A stretch of 64,000 bases of DNA from Okeania sp. SIO3I5 (GTDB lineage Bacteria; Cyanobacteriota; Cyanobacteriia; Cyanobacteriales; Microcoleaceae): assembly GCF_010672085.1 (NCBI RefSeq), contig NZ_JAAHHT010000031.1, forward strand, positions 1 to 64,000, written 5' to 3'. The notes below the pieces were generated by a model. That model saw only the letters and a list, made by a program, of their open reading frames with translations. It had not been told where the DNA came from and searched no databases. The position numbers were made by a program, and so were the translations under genes. Of the stretch, positions 17,431 to 26,628 are shown piece by piece (the stretch's first letter is position 1; every line of letters starts with the position of its first letter).

Positions 17431-18660
17431 GTGGAAAGATTAATATCAGCACTAGGATTAATAGTTTTTGTGGGTTTAGCTATTCTGTTATCTGCAAAAA
17501 GAAAGGCAATTAAGTGGCAACCTGTTTTCTGGGGAATAAGTTTACAACTATTATTTGCATTGCTAATTTTAAAAAGCACAACAGGTTTAGCAGTGTTTAA
17601 ATTTATTGCCGATCTTGTTAGTCAGTTACTCAAATTTTCAGATGCAGGAGCAAAATTTGTCTTTGGAGAAAGCTATCTCGACCACTTTTTTGCCTTCCAA
17701 ATACTACCAACAATTATCTTTTTCTCTTCATTAATTACTATTTTGTATCACTATGGAATTTTGCAACAGGTAGTCAAAGTATTTGCATGGATAATGCTGA
17801 AAACGATGAAAACTTCCGGCGCCGAATCTCTCGCTTGTTCCGCTAATATTTTTGTGGGTTCAACCGAATCACCGTTGCTCATTAAACCTTATGTGGAAAC
17901 TATGACTCTTTCAGAATTACACGCGGTGATGACAGGTGGTTTTGCTACAGTTGCTGGAGGAGTATTGGCAGCTTATATTTCTTTTGGAGTACCTGCCGAA
18001 CATTTGATTGCTGCATCGGTAATGTCGGCACCCGCAGCATTGGCAATATCAAAAATCTTGTTGCCAGAAACAGAAGAGTCTCCGACTGCGGGAACGGTAA
18101 AGGTAGAGGTAAACCAAACTTATGCAAATGTTATTGATGCAGCAACAGTAGGTGCTAAAGAAGGAGTAAAATTAGCAGTCAATGTGGCAGCAATGTTGAT
18201 TGCTTTTATAGGGTTGATTGCAATGGTAAATGGACTATTGGGATGGATAGGTGCTGGTGTGGGGTTGCCTCAGTTATCCTTGGAGTGGATTTTTTCCATA
18301 TTATTTGCACCTGTTGCTTGGTTGATGGGAGTACCTTGGGTCGACTGTCCTGAAGTGGGGGTTTTGCTAGGAAAGAAAACGATCTTGAATGAATTTATCG
18401 CTTATTTGGATTTAAAGACACTGATTGAAAATGCTCAAAAAGGGGAAACAGTAAACGTTATTTCTGAGCGATCGCAAATTATTGCAACTTATGCTTTATG
18501 TGGGTTTTCTCATATTAGTGCCATTGCGGTACAGATAGGTGGAATTAGTTCTATTGCACCATCCCGACAGCACGATCTAGCAAAATTAGGAGTTAGGGCA
18601 ATGATTGGTGGATCTATTGCTTGTTTTATGACTGCTTGTATCGCAGGAATCTTGTTGTAG
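17431..18660 (+). CDS. concentrative nucleoside transporter (NupC/CNT family)
   Basis: A 409-aa inner-membrane protein with about ten hydrophobic segments, of usual length for bacterial CNTs. Marks of the family are a Nucleos_tra2 N-terminus (ISLQLLFALLILKSTTG), the gate domain ending AESLACSANIFVGSTESPLL, then KPYVETMTLSELHAVMTGGFATVAGGV and a C-terminal EFIAYLDL...YALCGFSHISAIAVQIGG. It should import nucleosides with Na+ or H+. The start is GTG at 17431, preceded by AGAGGAAAT about 12 nt upstream. No other transport gene is nearby. The call is firm at family level; substrate preference cannot be read. Confidence 0.93.
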   Translation: MERLISALGLIVFVGLAILLSAKRKAIKWQPVFWGISLQLLFALLILKSTTGLAVFKFIADLVSQLLKFSDAGAKFVFGESYLDHFFAFQILPTIIFFSSLITILYHYGILQQVVKVFAWIMLKTMKTSGAESLACSANIFVGSTESPLLIKPYVETMTLSELHAVMTGGFATVAGGVLAAYISFGVPAEHLIAASVMSAPAALAISKILLPETEESPTAGTVKVEVNQTYANVIDAATVGAKEGVKLAVNVAAMLIAFIGLIAMVNGLLGWIGAGVGLPQLSLEWIFSILFAPVAWLMGVPWVDCPEVGVLLGKKTILNEFIAYLDLKTLIENAQKGETVNVISERSQIIATYALCGFSHISAIAVQIGGISSIAPSRQHDLAKLGVRAMIGGSIACFMTACIAGILL

Positions 18661-18767
18661 AGATTTACAGCATATTTGGGGTGATGTACAAGATAAATGG
18701 CGAAAATCTTGTAGTGCGGGGATATTACCCGCTCCGGGGTTTACCTCATAACAGTGGGAAGTGATGT

Positions 18768-19029
18768 ATATCATGTCCGGATCAGAGCGTGATAGAACTC
18801 CGTTCCGCTTACGCGACCAAAAAACTTTCTCCCTTTCAACCTGTTCTTTCCTTCTGCCTTACTTCCTCCAAAGTGTAATATCATGTCCGCATAATCAGTG
18901 ATCAAAAAACCTTTTCCCTTCTAACCTTTTCTTTCCTTCTGCCTCCTGCATTCTGCCTTCTGCCTTACCTCCTCCAAAGAGTAAGTATTAAACCGGACAT
19001 GATATAAGTATTCAAACAGACATGATATT
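18768..19029. mobile_element. nested MITE family A (element within element)
   Basis: Two left ends (ATATCATGTCCGG at 18768; ATATCATGTCCGC at 18888) and two right ends (ACCGGACATGATAT ending 19005; CAGACATGATAT near 19030) are arranged as L-L-R-R. This is the pattern expected when one copy inserts into another. The stretch also holds CTTTCCTTCTGCCTT direct repeats. Confidence 0.65.
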
Positions 19030-19033
19030 AGAT

Positions 19034-19270
19034 AGGGCTTGCTGATTAAATCTAAAAGCATTTACAGATAAAGCTTTTAGCCTTTTTAGGTCGAAAAAAG
19101 TACCAGCTTTTCGGTGGATAGAGCTGCAAAAAGTTAGTATTTTAGGCTGATTATGGCAGAAAAATTAAGGGATAATTTTTCCGACTGTCTCCTCTATAAT
19201 TCGCATTTATCCTGACTCCTGACTCCTGACTCCTCCCCAAACCCCAAGCATACTTTTTCAGCAAGTCCTA
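19034..19270. mobile_element. MITE family D (TIR AGGGCTTGCTGA), copy 1
   Basis: The left end is AGGGCTTGCTGATT and the right end TTTTTCAGCAAGTCCT. The interior includes AAAGCTTTTAGCCTTTTTAG and a CTCCTGACTCC run. Relatives lie at 38758-39020, partially at 36070-36180, and at the end of the 46.8-kb spacer. The right end overlaps the last codon of the MBL gene: the TAG stop is read from the element boundary. Confidence 0.75.
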
Positions 19271-19966
19271 GATAGTAGTTGCCACTTGACCACAACCTTG
19301 GTTAGCAGGGACCGCCTCTGCTATTTTTTTGGGATTGGGTAAGTTAAGATTATTCATAAGTTCAATGAAACTAGCCCGATTATGTCCGGCAAAGCGAGGG
19401 TTAAACTGCTTTTCTTCCTCAATGGTAGAGACTGTTTTGCCTTTGTAATCGTGACCAGGATAAACTAAAGTAGCATTTGGTAGAGTAAACAGTTTCTGAG
19501 TAATGTAGTCATAAAGTGTTCCCGCATCTCCATTTTGAAAATCTGTACGACCGCAACCTCGAATTAACAGAGAATCTCCTGTCAAAACACTAATATTATT
19601 TACGAGATAGGACATATGACTATCTGTATGACCAAGGGTTAAGATCGCTTGTATATCAACTTCTCCTATTTTTAAGACTTCTCCATCTCGAATGAACCGA
19701 TCTGCACAATCAACTTTGGCATTTTTGGGGAGTATTCCTTCACAACCTGTTAATTCTCTCAATTTCCCTGTTCCTGTCACATGGTCAGCATGAATATGGG
19801 TTTCTAAACAATAGCGCAGTATGAGTCCCAGTTCTTTAATGAGTTGAAAATCCCGTTCCACCTGTTCTAAAACTGGATCGACTAAAACTGCTTCTTTGGT
19901 ACTCAAGTCAGCAATTAAGTAAGTATAAGTGCTGCTTTCTCGATCAAATAATTGACGTAATAGCAT
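19268..19966 (-). CDS. persulfide dioxygenase-like metallo-beta-lactamase-fold protein
   Basis: A 232-aa protein of the ETHE1/Blh group. The metal site reads THIHADHV (56-63), then ILTLGHTDSHMSYL, VLTGDSLLIRGCGRTDFQ and YPGHDYKG. The RGCGRTDFQ-GD stretch is typical of persulfide dioxygenases, which oxidise glutathione persulfide to sulfite with a mononuclear Fe(II) in sulfide detoxification. Glyoxalase II is a less likely alternative. The gene is cytosolic and monocistronic. The 3' end touches a family-D MITE, so the last few residues (…GQVATTI) may be altered from the ancestral C-terminus. Confidence 0.9.
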   Translation of the reverse strand: MLLRQLFDRESSTYTYLIADLSTKEAVLVDPVLEQVERDFQLIKELGLILRYCLETHIHADHVTGTGKLRELTGCEGILPKNAKVDCADRFIRDGEVLKIGEVDIQAILTLGHTDSHMSYLVNNISVLTGDSLLIRGCGRTDFQNGDAGTLYDYITQKLFTLPNATLVYPGHDYKGKTVSTIEEEKQFNPRFAGHNRASFIELMNNLNLPNPKKIAEAVPANQGCGQVATTI

Positions 19967-20287
19967 TTTTTTCCTTGGTTAAAATTGATTTCAATATTTA
20001 ACATTCAAAATTTGTGTTGTTGTATATCAGATAGTTTGACTGCTATACATTATTGTCTAGTATACAGCTAAATTAACAATATAGTCAATCTTGAATTTGA
20101 CTTTAGAGAGTAGGGAGTAGGGAGTAGAGAGTAGGGAGTAGGGAGCGAAAAATATTCTCGCGCGCGAGAGAAGAAGATTTTTATTATGGCTAATTAATGA
20201 GACTTGATATAAAACGCAGTCGGAAGTGGATTGAAGCAATAATTTAAAAATACTTCGATACGCTCAATCCCCAAATCTCGCTAATCC

Positions 20288-21733
20288 CTACTCCCTATTT
20301 CCTATTTTTCTCCCAACCAATAAATAAGTCTTCATTTCCCCTTTTCCTTTAACAGATATAACACCACGCTCCTGAAAAATATACTTATTCTGTAATAAAT
20401 TATAAGTGCTAGTGGTAACCTGAATCGCACCAGGAATTCCATGAGATTCCATACGACTAGCAGTATTAACAGCATCACCCCACAAATCGTAAATGAACTT
20501 TTTCGTGCCAATAACTCCAGCAATAACAGGTCCGGAATTAATCCCAATGCGGATACTCAGTTCACAATTATTCTCTAGATTAAAATTAGCGATCGCTTCC
20601 TGCATATCAAGCGCCATTTCTGCTACTGCCTCAACATGATCTGTGCGTGGAATAGGTAAACCACTAGCAACCATGTAAGCATCTCCGATAGTTTTAATTT
20701 TTTCTAGTCCGTAGCGATCGCTCAAACAATCGAATTCTGAAAATATTTTATTGAGTAATATGACTAAATCTTTAGGGGGAATTTTTTCTGAGAGTAAAGT
20801 AAAACCGACAATATCAGCAAACAGAATTGTCACATCTGCAAACCCCTCAGCAATTTGATGATGTCCTTCCTTTAATCTGTCTGCTATTTGTTCTGGTAAA
20901 ATATTCAGTAGTAGAGACTCTGACTTTTCCTTTTCCTCCGCCAGTTCAGCAGTACGTTCAATAACACGTCGCTCTAATTCTGTTGAAGTCTGTCGGAGTT
21001 TCGAAATCACCAAAGTTATTCCGGCAACTCCGAGAACAGATAATCCTACTAATGTCAAAAATGTATCTCGTAATCCTGCATGGGTTGTCTCAATAACAGC
21101 ATCGAGTGGTTGAGTAATTTCCAAAACACCTCGTAGATCCCCAACTTTCCAATCTTTTTTTGGACTATCTGGGTGATTATTATGACAACTAATACAACTA
21201 GGTCTCATAATGTCTGCTTCAGCATATCGGAACGAGGGACGACCCTGAAAATCAACAAACTGATAGAATGGTACATCTGGGTTTTTTTCCAAATGGCGGA
21301 TAGCTTTGTATTCAAAATTGTCTCTAGGACCACCTTCTGCTTGACGCGAAGGAAAAGGATAGTTACTGTAAAGACGGACTGACATTTCTGGATTTTTTAA
21401 CCGGATACGCTCACCTAGTTCAATCAAAAATGTTGCTGGTATCGGAATTGCTCCTTCTGTCGTTCTGTAGTCGTGAGTCATACTAATACCTTCAACTTTC
21501 ATAGCATTAGGGACTACTTCTGAACTGTATAGTGTACGAGCTTCTTTGATACTCTCAGCATAGTGACTGGCACTTTGAAGTGCCTGTGATTTAATCAGGT
21601 CAGATGAGAGACGATAAGTATTCCATAAGCTAGCTGTAATACCTATGCAGAACATTAAGCTTAATACTAACGCTGTACGTTTGTAGAGTTGGTGGATGAA
21701 TAAGGTTGTCACCCTGTAAATGAGTTTATCCAT
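20288..21733 (-). CDS. membrane adenylate/guanylate cyclase with heme-motif Tll0287-like (DUF3365) sensor domain
   Basis: A 481-aa protein. TM1 spans about 19-40 and TM2 about 224-246. Between them lies a periplasmic domain with the c-type heme motif CISCH (Cys180-Cys183-His184), as in Tll0287/DUF3365 sensors. A coiled coil (about 250-275) leads to a class III cyclase domain (about 296-478). Metal-binding Asp residues are in LFADIVGFT (307) and IGDAYM (351), the substrate-selecting Lys is in EKIKTIG and the Asp in YDLWGD (416), with NTASRM following. This pattern favours cAMP. It should turn a redox or gas signal at the heme into cyclic nucleotide synthesis (inference). The start is ATG at 21733. 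The gene is monocistronic. Confidence 0.93.
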   Translation of the reverse strand: MDKLIYRVTTLFIHQLYKRTALVLSLMFCIGITASLWNTYRLSSDLIKSQALQSASHYAESIKEARTLYSSEVVPNAMKVEGISMTHDYRTTEGAIPIPATFLIELGERIRLKNPEMSVRLYSNYPFPSRQAEGGPRDNFEYKAIRHLEKNPDVPFYQFVDFQGRPSFRYAEADIMRPSCISCHNNHPDSPKKDWKVGDLRGVLEITQPLDAVIETTHAGLRDTFLTLVGLSVLGVAGITLVISKLRQTSTELERRVIERTAELAEEKEKSESLLLNILPEQIADRLKEGHHQIAEGFADVTILFADIVGFTLLSEKIPPKDLVILLNKIFSEFDCLSDRYGLEKIKTIGDAYMVASGLPIPRTDHVEAVAEMALDMQEAIANFNLENNCELSIRIGINSGPVIAGVIGTKKFIYDLWGDAVNTASRMESHGIPGAIQVTTSTYNLLQNKYIFQERGVISVKGKGEMKTYLLVGRKIGNRE

Positions 21734-21836
21734 AATACTTCAAACTAAAAAAAATAATTTATTGCTTCATCTTAGCTAACACTATTCAAGTATTGCATAT
21801 TATCTAATTATAGCTTTGTTTGAGTGGTGTCCAATA

Positions 21837-21935
21837 GACATCTCCAGAAAAGAGGGAGCAAGGAGTATAGATTAGGGGGAAATAATTGATGATTTCTGTA
21901 CGATAATTTATTTTTTTTATTATTGGAGGTGTCTA
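21837..21935. mobile_element. MITE family E (TIR TAGACATCTCCA), copy 1
   Basis: The ends are TAGACATCTCCA and TGGAGGTGTCTA, a perfect 12-bp inverted repeat except at the centre-facing bases. A second copy lies at 47725-47835 (TAGACATCTCC ... GGAGAAGTCTA). No coding capacity. Confidence 0.7.
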
Positions 21936-21944
21936 AATAATTAA

Positions 21945-22069
21945 TATAGTAATCCTAAATAGGTTGTAATATTTTATCGTAGGGATTTGGAGACTAAACC
22001 CCTTTGCGTTTAGGTTTGGAGACCAAACCCCTACAGTTTTTTTCTCACAAATGATTTCATATTGCTATA
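21945..22069. mobile_element. MITE family C, copy
   Basis: The ends are TATAGTAATCCTAAAT and ATTTCATATTGCTATA. The interior has two GGTTTGGAGACCAAACCCC palindromic cores. Similar elements are at 22542-22666, 24577-24820 (interrupted) and inside 14582-14972. Confidence 0.75.
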
Positions 22070-22541
22070 ATTAAATAATTCAAGGATTCAGGTTTAAATC
22101 CTGCTATTTTTAAGCTGAAAACATTGAATTTTTCCGAATAGTTTCAATCCTCTCACTCAAAGGCAGAAGTAATTATTGGTAGTCATGTAGATGTCGTGAT
22201 TTATTGTAGAGAAAGGGAACACTTAACTCTTAACTGGGAACAGTAAACCACCTTCAATTATTAGTTTCAAAGAAATCATATTTCCGGGAAAATTTGACTT
22301 TTTTTATAATCTCACTACTTGTACACCACTACCTAATTATTAATTGTTAATTGTTAATTGCTGAAAACCCAAAATATAGATTGAAAGTTGAGTTATTGGT
22401 TAAGTAATTTTAATTCTGCTCGCCTCTTTCCTAAAATCCTCAACTTCTCTATCTTACGAATTTTATTAAACAAGCAGTTAGCACGTAAGGATTCAGTTTG
22501 ATTATTTTTTTAACCTGAACGAAGGAGATTTTAAGCAGAGC

Positions 22542-22666
22542 TATAGCAATCCGCGCATAGGTTGTCAGATTTTATCTAACGGGGTTTGGTCTCCAAATCC
22601 CTTTGCGTTTAGCTTTGGAGACCAAACCCCTACAGTTTTTTCTCACAAATCATTTTAGATTGCTAT
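22542..22666. mobile_element. MITE family C, copy
   Basis: The ends are TATAGCAATCCGCG and TTTTAGATTGCTATA, with the GGGGTTTGGTCTCCAAA / TTTGGAGACCAAACCCC core. It is 125 bp, the same length as the copy at 21945-22069, and has the same two-core interior. Confidence 0.75.
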
Positions 22667-22820
22667 ATAAAAGCTGTTAACGAAGTTACCACTCAGGAGC
22701 CTAACTGAATGCTAAAAGCTGATAGCTAGTTAACAGTATATTGATTGACAATCAATTAATAGTCTGCTACATTATCTATGGAAAATAAAGGTAAAAATTA
22801 AATTAGTAATAGTTAAAAAT

Positions 22821-24569
22821 ATGCCGAAGAAAAAAAGATTTAACTTAGATTTATTAAATGATTTTTGGTCAATTGCTAAAGTTTATTGGTTCTCAGAACA
22901 AAAATGGCGAGCTAGGGGTTTATTATTACTGGTAATTGTTTTACTGGGAACATTTACTGTATTTAATTTATTACTCACGAATCAAAGAGCAGAATTTATT
23001 TCTGCACTATCTGCTCAAGATTCTGATAGATTCTGGCAGTCAATTCTACAATTTTTTGGTACAGTTGTAATTGCTGTACCTTTTGTGTCTTCCTACTCTT
23101 TTATCCGACAAAAACTTAGTATATTTTGGCGCAGGTGGATGACTGATAGTTTTATGAAAAGCTATTTAGGCGATCGCTCTTTCTATAAAATTAGTTACAA
23201 CCAAGAAATTGATAATCCTGACCAACGTATTGCTCAGGATATTAAAAGTTTCACAGACCAATCTCTGAGTTTTCTTGTAATTATTCTCAATGCCATATTT
23301 CAGTTATTTGGTTTTAGCGCTTTGTTATGGTCAATTTCTAAACCATTAGTATTTTTTGTAGTTGCTTATGCTATTGCTGGTACAGTAATCACGACAGGAG
23401 TATTTGGTAAAGTTTTAATAGGAATTAATTTTGAACAACTGAAGCGAGAAGCTAACTTTCGTTTTGGTTTAATTAGAATTCGAGAAAATGCTGAATCTAT
23501 AGCTTTTTATGGAGGCGAAAAACAAGAATTACAACAAGCAAATAACCTATTTACCGATGTTTTTGATAATTTTAATCGGTTAATTCAATGGCAACTATAT
23601 TTAGATATTTTTAGAAATAGTTATGAATTTATTACTTTCGCATTACCATCTATAATTATTGGTCGGCGTGTACTTTCTGGTGAATTAGAAATAGGGGTAA
23701 TTACTCAAGCAGGAACAGCTTTTATTATTATCTTAAGTTCCTTAACACTTATTGTTAGTCAATTGGATAGACTTACAGAATTTGCTGCTGGAATTAATCG
23801 TTTATCTACTTTTTCTGCCATTATTGAATCATCTCCTGAAGTTCCTGAAGGTGAATCAACTATTGATACATTTGCTATTGAATCATCTCTTGAAGTTCCT
23901 GAAGGTAAATCAACTATTGATACAGTAGCAAAGTCTCGTCTAACTTTAGAACATTTGACATTAAAAACTCCTAATTATAAAAGAACTTTAGTCAGAGATA
24001 TTTCTGTGGAAATACCATCAGGAAATGGATTATTAATTATGGGAGCTAGTGGCAGTGGCAAAAGTTCAATTTTAAGAGCGATCGCTGGTTTATGGAACTC
24101 TGGGACAGGGGCTATTTATCGACCTAAATTGAATGAAATATTATTCTTACCTCAGAAACCTTATATGGTTTTAGGATCTCTGCGTCAACAACTTTTATAT
24201 CCCCAGACTAATCTAGATATTTCTGATGTAGAAATACAACAAGTATTAGAAAAAGTAAATCTTCCCGAATTAGCAGAAAGATTTGGTGGTTTAGATGCAG
24301 TAGAAAATTGGAGTCAAGTTTTGTCAGTGGGAGAACAACAAAGGGTTGCTTTTGCCAGATTATTTTTAACTAAACCTAACTATGTAATTCTTGATGAAGC
24401 TACCAGTGCTTTAGATGTGCCAAGTGAGGAAATTTTATATCAAGAATTGCAAGAAACATCCACAACATTTATTAGTGTTGGGCATCGTCCGACTTTAAAA
24501 AATTATCATCAACAATTACTAGAAATTACTGCTGATGAATCCTGGCAACTTCAATCTATTACAACTTAA
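22821..24569 (+). CDS. SbmA/YddA-type ABC transporter, fused permease and ATPase
   Basis: A 582-aa half-transporter of the ABC_membrane_2 group (YddA, BacA/SbmA, peroxisomal ALD relatives). An N-terminal six-helix permease carries family marks RWRRWMT-like FWRRWMTDSF, SFYKIS, NPDQRIAQDI and AESIAFYGGE. The C-terminal ATPase has Walker A GASGSGKSS (about 408), a Q-loop in LFLPQKPYMVLGSLRQQL, signature LSVGEQQR (about 503), Walker B VILDEATSALD and H-loop GHRP. Proteins of this group move peptides, vitamin B12 or lipids; the substrate here is unknown. The linker has a 20-residue tandem duplication (ESSPEVPEGESTIDT / ESSLEVPEGKSTIDT). The gene is alone. Confidence 0.9.
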   Translation: MPKKKRFNLDLLNDFWSIAKVYWFSEQKWRARGLLLLVIVLLGTFTVFNLLLTNQRAEFISALSAQDSDRFWQSILQFFGTVVIAVPFVSSYSFIRQKLSIFWRRWMTDSFMKSYLGDRSFYKISYNQEIDNPDQRIAQDIKSFTDQSLSFLVIILNAIFQLFGFSALLWSISKPLVFFVVAYAIAGTVITTGVFGKVLIGINFEQLKREANFRFGLIRIRENAESIAFYGGEKQELQQANNLFTDVFDNFNRLIQWQLYLDIFRNSYEFITFALPSIIIGRRVLSGELEIGVITQAGTAFIIILSSLTLIVSQLDRLTEFAAGINRLSTFSAIIESSPEVPEGESTIDTFAIESSLEVPEGKSTIDTVAKSRLTLEHLTLKTPNYKRTLVRDISVEIPSGNGLLIMGASGSGKSSILRAIAGLWNSGTGAIYRPKLNEILFLPQKPYMVLGSLRQQLLYPQTNLDISDVEIQQVLEKVNLPELAERFGGLDAVENWSQVLSVGEQQRVAFARLFLTKPNYVILDEATSALDVPSEEILYQELQETSTTFISVGHRPTLKNYHQQLLEITADESWQLQSITT

Positions 24570-24576
24570 AATAAGT

Positions 24577-24820
24577 ATAGGAATCCTAAATAAGTTGTAA
24601 GATTTTATCGTAGGGGTTTGGTCTCCTTTCCCCAAGCTAAGGCGTTGCATAATTAGGAATGATGAAACCCGAAAGTAGGTATTTTTGGATAACCATTTCT
24701 TCAATATATGTACAGTTGAAAATATATTATCATTCTTTAATGTGCAACCCCCAAGCTAAGATGGGATTGGGAAACCAAACCCCTACATTTTTTTTCACAA
24801 ATCATTTAAGATTAGTATAT
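24577..24820. mobile_element. MITE family C interrupted by about 130 bp
   Basis: The left half is TATAGGAATCCTAAATAAGT...GGGGTTTGGTCTCC and the right half GGAAACCAAACCCCTACA...AAGATTAGTATA. They are separated by a unique stretch (about 24627-24760) holding a CCCCAAGCTAAG direct repeat at both edges, the mark of a secondary insertion. Confidence 0.6.
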
Positions 24821-25219
24821 CTAAGTATAGGATGACTTTTGGTAATTAGTATAGATTAGGTTTTAATAATTATTCGCGAGGTAAGGTAAGTATTTCCTGC
24901 GGGATGCTTACTTCGCCGAAATAAAAGGTGACAATTTATAATTTGTCTACCGATATTTGAACAAATACGTCTATTAATGGGGTTGGTGATTAGGTAATGT
25001 TCTTCAATATTTATGAACTGTACAACTATAGTTTTTTCAGAGATATTTAAGACAAAAGCATTACGCATTTACCAACGCCCTATTAATTGCAAGTTTGTGT
25101 GTGTCAAATTTAGTTCTGGTATTTTTATTGATTATAAATACGGAAACAAAATTGTTAAGTTTGAAGAATTAGGTAGGAAACAAAACACTCCGCTAAAACA
25201 CGCAAAGAAAGACAAAAAT
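24821..25219. other. spacer, no gene supported
   Basis: AT-rich sequence with short open frames on both strands that lack protein character. No repeat family or terminator was recognised, apart from the tail of the interrupted family-C MITE at its left edge. Confidence 0.4.
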
Positions 25220-25270
25220 ATGAATATCAAAGCTATTGCTCTTGCAATCGTTACACTAGGTAAGATTTAA
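25220..25270 (+). pseudogene. truncated start of a secreted protein, ending in a perfect hairpin
   Basis: The frame MNIKAIALAIVTLGKI then stop resembles the first half of a signal peptide cut short. The cut coincides with a perfect hairpin at 25254-25283: stem CACTAGGTAAGA / TCTTACCTAGTG with a 6-nt loop. Either a hairpin-shaped insertion truncated the gene or the frame is chance. Confidence 0.3.
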
Positions 25271-25283
25271 CTCTTACCTAGTG
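25254..25283. repeat. perfect 12-bp stem hairpin
   Basis: CACTAGGTAAGA, loop TTTAAC, TCTTACCTAGTG. It lies 7 bp before the minus-strand stop of the adjacent broken gene (25291). No T-run follows on either strand, so it is not a standard rho-independent terminator. Confidence 0.8.
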
Positions 25284-25290
25284 CCTAAAA

Positions 25291-25760
25291 CTAAACATAA
25301 ATATACTCTACACTTTGCCGAAATTGCTCCCAAAACCCCTCAATAAATCCTTCTGCTAAATTTTCCAACTTATCATCATCAAGATTCTCAATCTTTTGCT
25401 CAACAACACCTTGAATACTCCAAGGCTTATTTATTCCCCGGTTTACCCCAATTCTTAATCGCCTGATCCAATTCGGGAAACTTTGAGCGAGCATCATCAG
25501 GCAATCCAGCCCAAAAACGTTTAATCCCATCCCGCCCCCGCATAAATGCCTGCTTAATAGCAATATTCCTGAATGCCGTCATCCCCAAAATAGCAAGCGA
25601 CCACACCTCATTTAATAAATCATCCCTAATCTCCGGATTAAGATTCCATGCCAACGATAACGCCCTGACATTAATTTGCACTTTGGGAGGATTAAACAAC
25701 CCCCCAACCAAAATCCCCGCAATCCCCTTTCCCCAAAATTCTCCAGCTGGACCAGACAGC
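25291..25760 (-). pseudogene. frameshifted conserved-looking gene
   Basis: Two overlapping minus-strand frames form one protein. The upstream part reads GILVGGLFNPPKVQINVRAL ... FPELDQAIKNWG; the downstream part reads RGINKPWSIQGVVEQKIENL ... EQFRQSVEYIYV then stop (25291). The switch is near 25427-25445, consistent with one small indel. No start codon fits upstream, because near 25750 the sequence becomes a transposase fragment on the other strand. The family is not recognised. It was probably a gene of more than 150 codons, broken at its 5' end and by a frameshift. Confidence 0.55.
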
Positions 25761-25892
25761 GCTGTATTAGTAACTGCTCCGAAAGATTGGGAATATTCTA
25801 GTTTTCATTGTTATGTAAAAGCGGGAATTTATGAGCAAGTGTGGGGTGCTTCAGAAAGACTTATTTTTGATAGTAACATTGGCAGAGAATAA
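25750..25892 (+). pseudogene. C-terminal fragment of a REP-associated (Y1_Tnp) transposase
   Basis: The frame reads VTAPKDWEYSSFHCYVKAGI, then YEQVWGA, and ends SNIGRE at a stop. The D-W-x-Y-S-S-F-H-x-Y-V-x-x-G-I-Y pattern is the usual C-terminus of RAYT/IS200-like tyrosine transposases. The HUH catalytic part is missing, so only about 45 codons survive. It overlaps the 5' edge of the broken minus-strand gene. Confidence 0.7.
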
Positions 25893-25904
25893 AACGTAGG
25901 TTGG

Positions 25905-26215
25905 GTTAAGCGACAGCGCAACCCAACAAACCAAGATATTGTTGACAAACCAAGATGGTGTTGGGTTGAGTCACGAAACCTAACCTACTTTGAGAGCGAT
26001 CGCCCAACCCAACAAACCAAGATATTGTTGACAAACCAAGATGGTGTTGGGTTGAGTCACGAAACCCAATCTACTTTGAGAGCGATCGCCTAACCCAACA
26101 AACCAAGATATTGTTGACAAACCAAGATGGTGTTGGGTTGAGTCACGAAACCCAATCTACTTTGAGAGCGATCGCCCAACCCAACAAACCAAGATATTGT
26201 TGACTATATCCATCC
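25905..26215. repeat. 86-bp tandem repeat, about 3.6 copies
   Basis: The phase marker CCCAACAAACCAAGATATTG starts at 25922, 26008, 26094 and 26180, an exact 86-bp period. Each unit holds a GCGATCGCC (HIP1) and the fold-back GGTGTTGGGTTG / CAACCCAACA. The family also appears as single copies of GGTTGGGTTAAGCGACAGCG at 30067, 30300 and 30750. The rest of the spacer to 26628 is AT-rich and shows no gene. Confidence 0.85.
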
Positions 26216-26628
26216 GTGTATTCGTGGCAAAATCCGTGTCTTGCCCTGACTTCATTTCAATTTGTAATGTTACTTCGATGATGTTGGGTTGGAAAATAAG
26301 TTGAATTATCAGAGGACTATAATTGCCATTTTCTACAGACATTAATCTGAATAAGTTGACTAATATAATAGTTACAAAGGCGATTTTTTTGGCAAGAGTT
26401 TTAATCTTCTTCATTGTTGTATCCTGAATTTAATTTTACTTGATTCTATTGTGACTAACTGAAATTAATTTTGAAAATATAAATAGATGTCAAATCTTTG
26501 GGAGTAAAGGCAAATATTCGGGGCTAAATAGAGCAGAAATAATGGCAATTTTTCCCAAATAATTTCAAATAGCAGCAAATAACGTTAAATAACAAAATCA
26601 ATTAAATTGTTGTTTTTTCCTGCGGGGA

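Larger units (their letters stand above)
21734..22820. other. 1.1-kb spacer built of MITEs
   Basis: It contains a family-E element (21837-21935) and two family-C elements (21945-22069 and 22542-22666). Otherwise it is AT-rich sequence with TTAATTGTTAATTG simple repeats. No gene or clear terminator was seen. The promoter for the ABC transporter at 22821 must lie after 22666, where the sequence is AT-rich. Confidence 0.6.

Noticed and set aside
22075-22105. tRNA-like T-arm (GGTTTAAATCCTGC)
   Set aside because: No acceptor stem or anticodon arm can be formed around it.
25013-25270. 85-aa plus-strand frame
   Set aside because: Only the last 16 codons look protein-like; the upstream part is AT-rich spacer. 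Kept as a fragment only.
26157-26414. 85-aa minus-strand frame
   Set aside because: Its 3' part is the 86-bp tandem repeat and the rest has no recognisable protein features.
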